Source: an uncultured Prevotella sp.
GTDB taxonomy: Bacteria > Bacteroidota > Bacteroidia > Bacteroidales > Bacteroidaceae
Length of the DNA stretch: 7,401 nucleotides
Assembly: GCA_945614335.1 (NCBI GenBank)
Contig: CALZAP010000060.1
Location: 1-7,401, forward strand
Direction of reading: 5' to 3'
Shown here: one piece after another, positions 5,033 to 7,401 of the stretch
Layout of the letters: each line of letters begins with the position of its first letter
How positions within the stretch are numbered: position 1 is the stretch's first letter
Translations under genes and position numbers: made by a program
Notes under the pieces: model-generated
Seen by the model: only the letters and a program-made list of their open reading frames with translations
The model's database searches: none
What the model was told of the DNA's origin: nothing

Positions 5033-5086
5033 GTTCCCACCCTTTTCTTCGGGCCAAACACTCAACGGAAATGTCTCGTCGCACGG
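5033..5086 (+). repeat. 54-bp direct repeat, copy B
   Basis: Second copy of the repeat at 4423-4476. Here the paired arms are AAACACTC (5056-5063) and GAGTGTTT (5087-5094), a perfect 8-bp stem with a 23-nt loop. The stem is placed a few bases further in than that of copy A. The two copies bound a 664-bp segment holding the 12-bp inverted repeat and the 23-bp array. Confidence 0.85.
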
Positions 5087-5187
5087 GAGTGTTTCACCAA
5101 ATACTGTAGACGGCGGATGGAGACGGCCAAAATCCCAACAAAATCAAACTTGGACACACCAAAATCATTCGTTTTTGAGTCAAAAGC

Positions 5188-5200
5188 AACAAAATTTGTT
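5188..5200. promoter_or_regulatory. Inverted repeat upstream of the uxu promoter (possible operator)
   Basis: AACAAAATTTGTT is symmetric about its central A and lies about 52 bp upstream of the uxu -7 box. A second small palindrome, TAGTACTA (5286-5293), lies in the leader downstream of the likely transcription start. Either could bind a hexuronate-responsive repressor, but no regulator gene is present here and short A/T palindromes are common by chance. Confidence 0.25.
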
Positions 5201-5251
5201 TCTATTAGATTTTTTTCGTAATAAAAACAAGGCAGTAAATGAAAAAAAGAC

Positions 5252-5259
5252 TATCTTTG
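5252..5259 (+). promoter_or_regulatory. -7 box of the uxuA-uxuB operon
   Basis: TATCTTTG followed by CATAATG matches TAnnTTTG. It lies 54 bp before the uxuA ATG and gives a very A-rich leader of about 50 nt. There is no TTTG at -33, which suits an activator-dependent or regulated sugar-acid operon. Confidence 0.6.
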
Positions 5260-5313
5260 CATAATGAAAACTTCAAAAAATGATATAGTACTAAAACGAA
5301 AATAAAAAAAACG

Positions 5314-6534
5314 ATGGAAAGAACATGGAGATGGTTTGGCAAGAACGACAAAATCACTCTTGCCATGCTGAAACAAATCGGTGTAGAGGGTATAGTAACG
5401 GCATTGCACGACGTACCGCTCGGCGAAGTATGGACACGCGAAAAAATACGCGACCTGCGTGAGTACATAGAGTCTTACGGAATGAGATGGTCGGTAGTGG
5501 AAAGCCTGCCTGTGGTGGAAACCATAAAATATGGAGGACCTGACCGCGACGAACAGATTGAGGTGTACAAGACATCGATGAGAAACCTTGCCGCGGAAGG
5601 CGTGAAGTGCATCTGCTACAACTTCATGCCTGTGCTTGACTGGGCACGTACCGACCTCTTGCACGAAAATCCCAACGGCTCGTCAAACCTCTATTTCTCT
5701 TATGCCGAATTTGCATATTTCGACATTTACATCCTAAAGCGTGAAGGTGCACGCGAAGAGTGGGCCGCCTTCAACCGATTCCCTGGACGTAACGTGCTGG
5801 CAGAAGCTGATGAACTGGCGAAGGAGATGACACCTGAAAAGGACCATAAACTGGTGGAAAACATCGTGATAAAGACTCAAGGCTTCGTGAGCGGTAACTT
5901 CCACGAAGACGATGAGCACCCAATAGAGCTGTTCCGACAGTTCCTCGACCTCTACAAGGACATCGACAAGGATAAACTGCGCGAGAACATGAAATACTTC
6001 CTCGAAGCCATCATGCCGGTATGCGAGGAGACGGGCATCAATATGTGTGTACATCCCGACGACCCACCAATCCCCGTGCTCGGACTTCCACGCATTGTAA
6101 ACTCCGACGAGGACATAGAATGGTTCCTCAATGCGGTGGACAATCCCCATAACGGACTTACCTTCTGCGCAGGCTCTTTGTCAGCCGGCATACAGAACAA
6201 TGTCGTAGACCTTGCACGCAAGTATGCAAGCCGCACACACTTCGTTCATCTTCGCTCATGCCACATATTCCCCAACGGAGACTTCACAGAGGCGTCTCAT
6301 CTCGGCGGACGTGCAGACATAATAGAGCTCGCCCGCATTTTCGAGAAGGAGAATCCAAATCTTCCGATGCGTGTAGACCATGGCATGACAATGCTTGGCG
6401 ACGACAACAGAGGCTACAATGCTGGCTACTCTTTCCTCGGGCGTATGTTCGCACTCGGACAGGTTCAAGGCATACTTGCCACTGTAGACCGCGAATTGGG
6501 AATAGAATACAAACAACCAGGATTTTTTGATTAA
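5314..6534 (+). CDS. uxuA: Mannonate dehydratase
   Basis: Dehydrates D-mannonate to 2-keto-3-deoxy-D-gluconate in cytoplasmic hexuronate (glucuronate) catabolism. The 406-residue product resembles E. coli UxuA (394 residues) along its length: N-terminal MERTWRWFGKND, then GIVTALHDVPLGEVW, WSVVESLPV and CYNFMPVLDWARTDL (101-115). The TIM-barrel metal site is intact by comparison with characterised UxuA/ManD enzymes: His247 in VHPDDPP, Cys285, His312 in HLRS and Asp355 followed by His356 in VDHG, with Tyr368 as a likely catalytic tyrosine. Such enzymes use Mn(II) or Fe(II). The start is supported by family alignment. It is the first gene of an operon, and its stop is 3 bp before the next start. 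Confidence 0.96.
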   Translation: MERTWRWFGKNDKITLAMLKQIGVEGIVTALHDVPLGEVWTREKIRDLREYIESYGMRWSVVESLPVVETIKYGGPDRDEQIEVYKTSMRNLAAEGVKCICYNFMPVLDWARTDLLHENPNGSSNLYFSYAEFAYFDIYILKREGAREEWAAFNRFPGRNVLAEADELAKEMTPEKDHKLVENIVIKTQGFVSGNFHEDDEHPIELFRQFLDLYKDIDKDKLRENMKYFLEAIMPVCEETGINMCVHPDDPPIPVLGLPRIVNSDEDIEWFLNAVDNPHNGLTFCAGSLSAGIQNNVVDLARKYASRTHFVHLRSCHIFPNGDFTEASHLGGRADIIELARIFEKENPNLPMRVDHGMTMLGDDNRGYNAGYSFLGRMFALGQVQGILATVDRELGIEYKQPGFFD

Positions 6535-6537
6535 TTT

Positions 6538-7350
6538 ATGCCAAACTTATTTGATATTAAAGACAATGTGACCGTCATTACAGGCGGCACCGGCGTTCTC
6601 GGACGCGCAATAGCAAAGTATCTGGCCCTGAATGGAGCCAAAGTAATCATTCTCGGACGTAAGGAAGACGTGGGACAGCAGATTGTGGCTGACATCAAGG
6701 CTGCAGGAGGTCAAAGCGAATTCCTTAAGACAGACGTGATGAACCAGGATGTGGTACAGCAAAACTGTGACTACATAGTAGAGAAATATGGCAGGGTTGA
6801 CACTCTGCTGAATGCGGCTGGCGGCAATATGAAGGGTGCAACCATCACTCCCGACCAGAATTTCTTCGACCTCGAAGCATCACAGTTCCAGACTGTTCTT
6901 AACCTTAACCTCACGGGCACTGTAATACCCACCCAGGTGTTCCTTAAGCCTATGGTGAAACAGGGCAAGGGCTCGGTTATCAATTTCTCGTCGATGGCAG
7001 CTTTCCGACCGATGACCCGCGTATGCGGTTATGCAGCGGCAAAAGCCGGCATTAGCAACTTTACGGCATTCATGGCCACGGAGTGTGCAAAGAAATTTGG
7101 CGAAGGCATCCGCGTAAATGCCATTGCCCCAGGTTTCTTCATCACCGAGCAGAACCGCTCTCTCCTTACCAATCCCGACGGATCGTTTACACAGCGCGGC
7201 CAAGACGTAATACGCCAGACTCCGTTCGGCCGCATGGGAGAACCGGAAGAGCTCTGCGGCACCATACACTACCTCATGTCTGACGCCTCCAAGTTTGTGA
7301 CAGGCACAGTGGCGGTAGTCGATGGCGGCTTCAATGCGTTTGCGATGTAA
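6538..7350 (+). CDS. uxuB: D-mannonate oxidoreductase (fructuronate reductase), SDR type
   Basis: 270-residue short-chain dehydrogenase. Visible features are the Rossmann glycine motif TGGTGVLG (15-22), NAAG (92-95), and the catalytic set Asn124, Ser152, Tyr165 and Lys169 (YAAAK). A PGFF segment (198-201) comes before the substrate loop, and the C terminus ends VDGGFNAFAM. Its position 3 bp after uxuA identifies the likely reaction: reversible reduction of D-fructuronate to D-mannonate, the step before UxuA. This is the SDR form known from Bacillus (YjmF/UxuB) and Thermotoga, unrelated in fold to E. coli UxuB. Arg41 just after the second strand, where NAD-specific enzymes usually have Asp, suggests NADPH can be used; that is inference. 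A gluconate-type 5-dehydrogenase is the main alternative. Confidence 0.88.
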   Translation: MPNLFDIKDNVTVITGGTGVLGRAIAKYLALNGAKVIILGRKEDVGQQIVADIKAAGGQSEFLKTDVMNQDVVQQNCDYIVEKYGRVDTLLNAAGGNMKGATITPDQNFFDLEASQFQTVLNLNLTGTVIPTQVFLKPMVKQGKGSVINFSSMAAFRPMTRVCGYAAAKAGISNFTAFMATECAKKFGEGIRVNAIAPGFFITEQNRSLLTNPDGSFTQRGQDVIRQTPFGRMGEPEELCGTIHYLMSDASKFVTGTVAVVDGGFNAFAM

Positions 7351-7401
7351 GAAATGAGGAGAGAGGAGTGAGGAGAGAGGAGTGAGGAGAGAGGAGAGAG
7401 G
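7351..7401 (+). repeat. GA heptad repeat directly after the uxuB stop codon, running off the window
   Basis: GAAATGAG (7351-7358) is followed by six perfect heptads in the order GAGAGAG, GAGTGAG, GAGAGAG, GAGTGAG, GAGAGAG, GAGAGAG (7359-7400), and the next unit begins at 7401. The lead-in resembles the start of the 13-bp spacer in the left copy. The repeat starts at the base after the TAA stop and has the same sense orientation as the other copies. Confidence 0.92.

Larger units (their letters stand above)
4205..5251. other. Gene-free region of about 1 kb dominated by repeats
   Basis: No reading frame here has a recognisable domain, a plausible start context and a conserved partner. The content is the hairpin at 4286-4349, direct repeats A and B, the 12-bp inverted repeat, the 23-bp array, and A/T-rich filler with T-runs (4690-4735, 4981-4987, 5211-5217). 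No remnant of a transposase reading frame was recognised. Confidence 0.7.

Noticed and set aside
4423..5086. Insertion sequence
   Set aside because: No transposase reading frame or remnant and no terminal inverted repeats at the outer ends; only direct repeats are seen.
5030..5221. 63-codon + strand reading frame starting at TTG
   Set aside because: It starts inside direct repeat B. The same frame in copy A stops soon after the repeat, and differences between copies are mostly non-synonymous, so this is a by-product of the repeat.

Overview
The window looks like a chromosomal segment from Bacteroidota, most likely order Bacteroidales and Prevotella-like. The evidence is: promoter -7 boxes of the TAnnTTTG type upstream of nearly every gene, A-rich leaders without Shine-Dalgarno sequences, a DUF4294 protein (a family I know from Bacteroidota), an OmpP1/FadL barrel ending in Phe, and an SDR-type mannonate oxidoreductase. 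The genus is an inference; no 16S rRNA or other marker is present.

Layout from left to right. Positions 1-39 hold the probable last codons of a rightward gene. Positions 40-232 are a GA-rich heptad repeat region with an inverted copy, lying between that gene and a convergent leftward OmpP1/FadL-type outer-membrane transporter gene (226-1779). Positions 1780-2349 carry no convincing protein gene. They do contain a well-formed small-RNA unit on the + strand (promoter 1977-2007, terminator 2144-2176) and a second + strand promoter preceded by two 11-bp direct repeats exactly 21 bp apart. A leftward papain-like (C1B) cysteine peptidase lipoprotein occupies 2350-3417. It is divergent from a DUF4294 protein gene (3545-4177), whose mRNA would be nearly leaderless and whose stop codon sits inside a long hairpin.

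Positions 4178-5313 form a 1.1-kb stretch without a gene but rich in structured repeats. There is a 54-bp direct repeat in two copies 610 bp apart. Between the copies lie a stem-loop with 12-bp perfect arms and an array of five self-complementary 23-bp units that forms a 64-bp near-perfect palindrome. Positions 5314-7350 hold a two-gene hexuronate operon: uxuA (mannonate dehydratase), then 3 bp later an SDR-type D-mannonate oxidoreductase (uxuB). Together they convert fructuronate to mannonate and then to 2-keto-3-deoxygluconate. The window ends (7351-7401) in the same GA heptad repeat that opens it.

The most notable non-genic signal is that heptad repeat, GAGWGAG. All three gene 3' ends that touch it (the left partial gene, the OMP gene and uxuB) have the purine strand as the sense strand, starting at or within a few bases of the stop codon. 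The second is the 23-bp palindromic array. I found no CRISPR array, tRNA, rRNA, intact insertion sequence or recognisable defence system.
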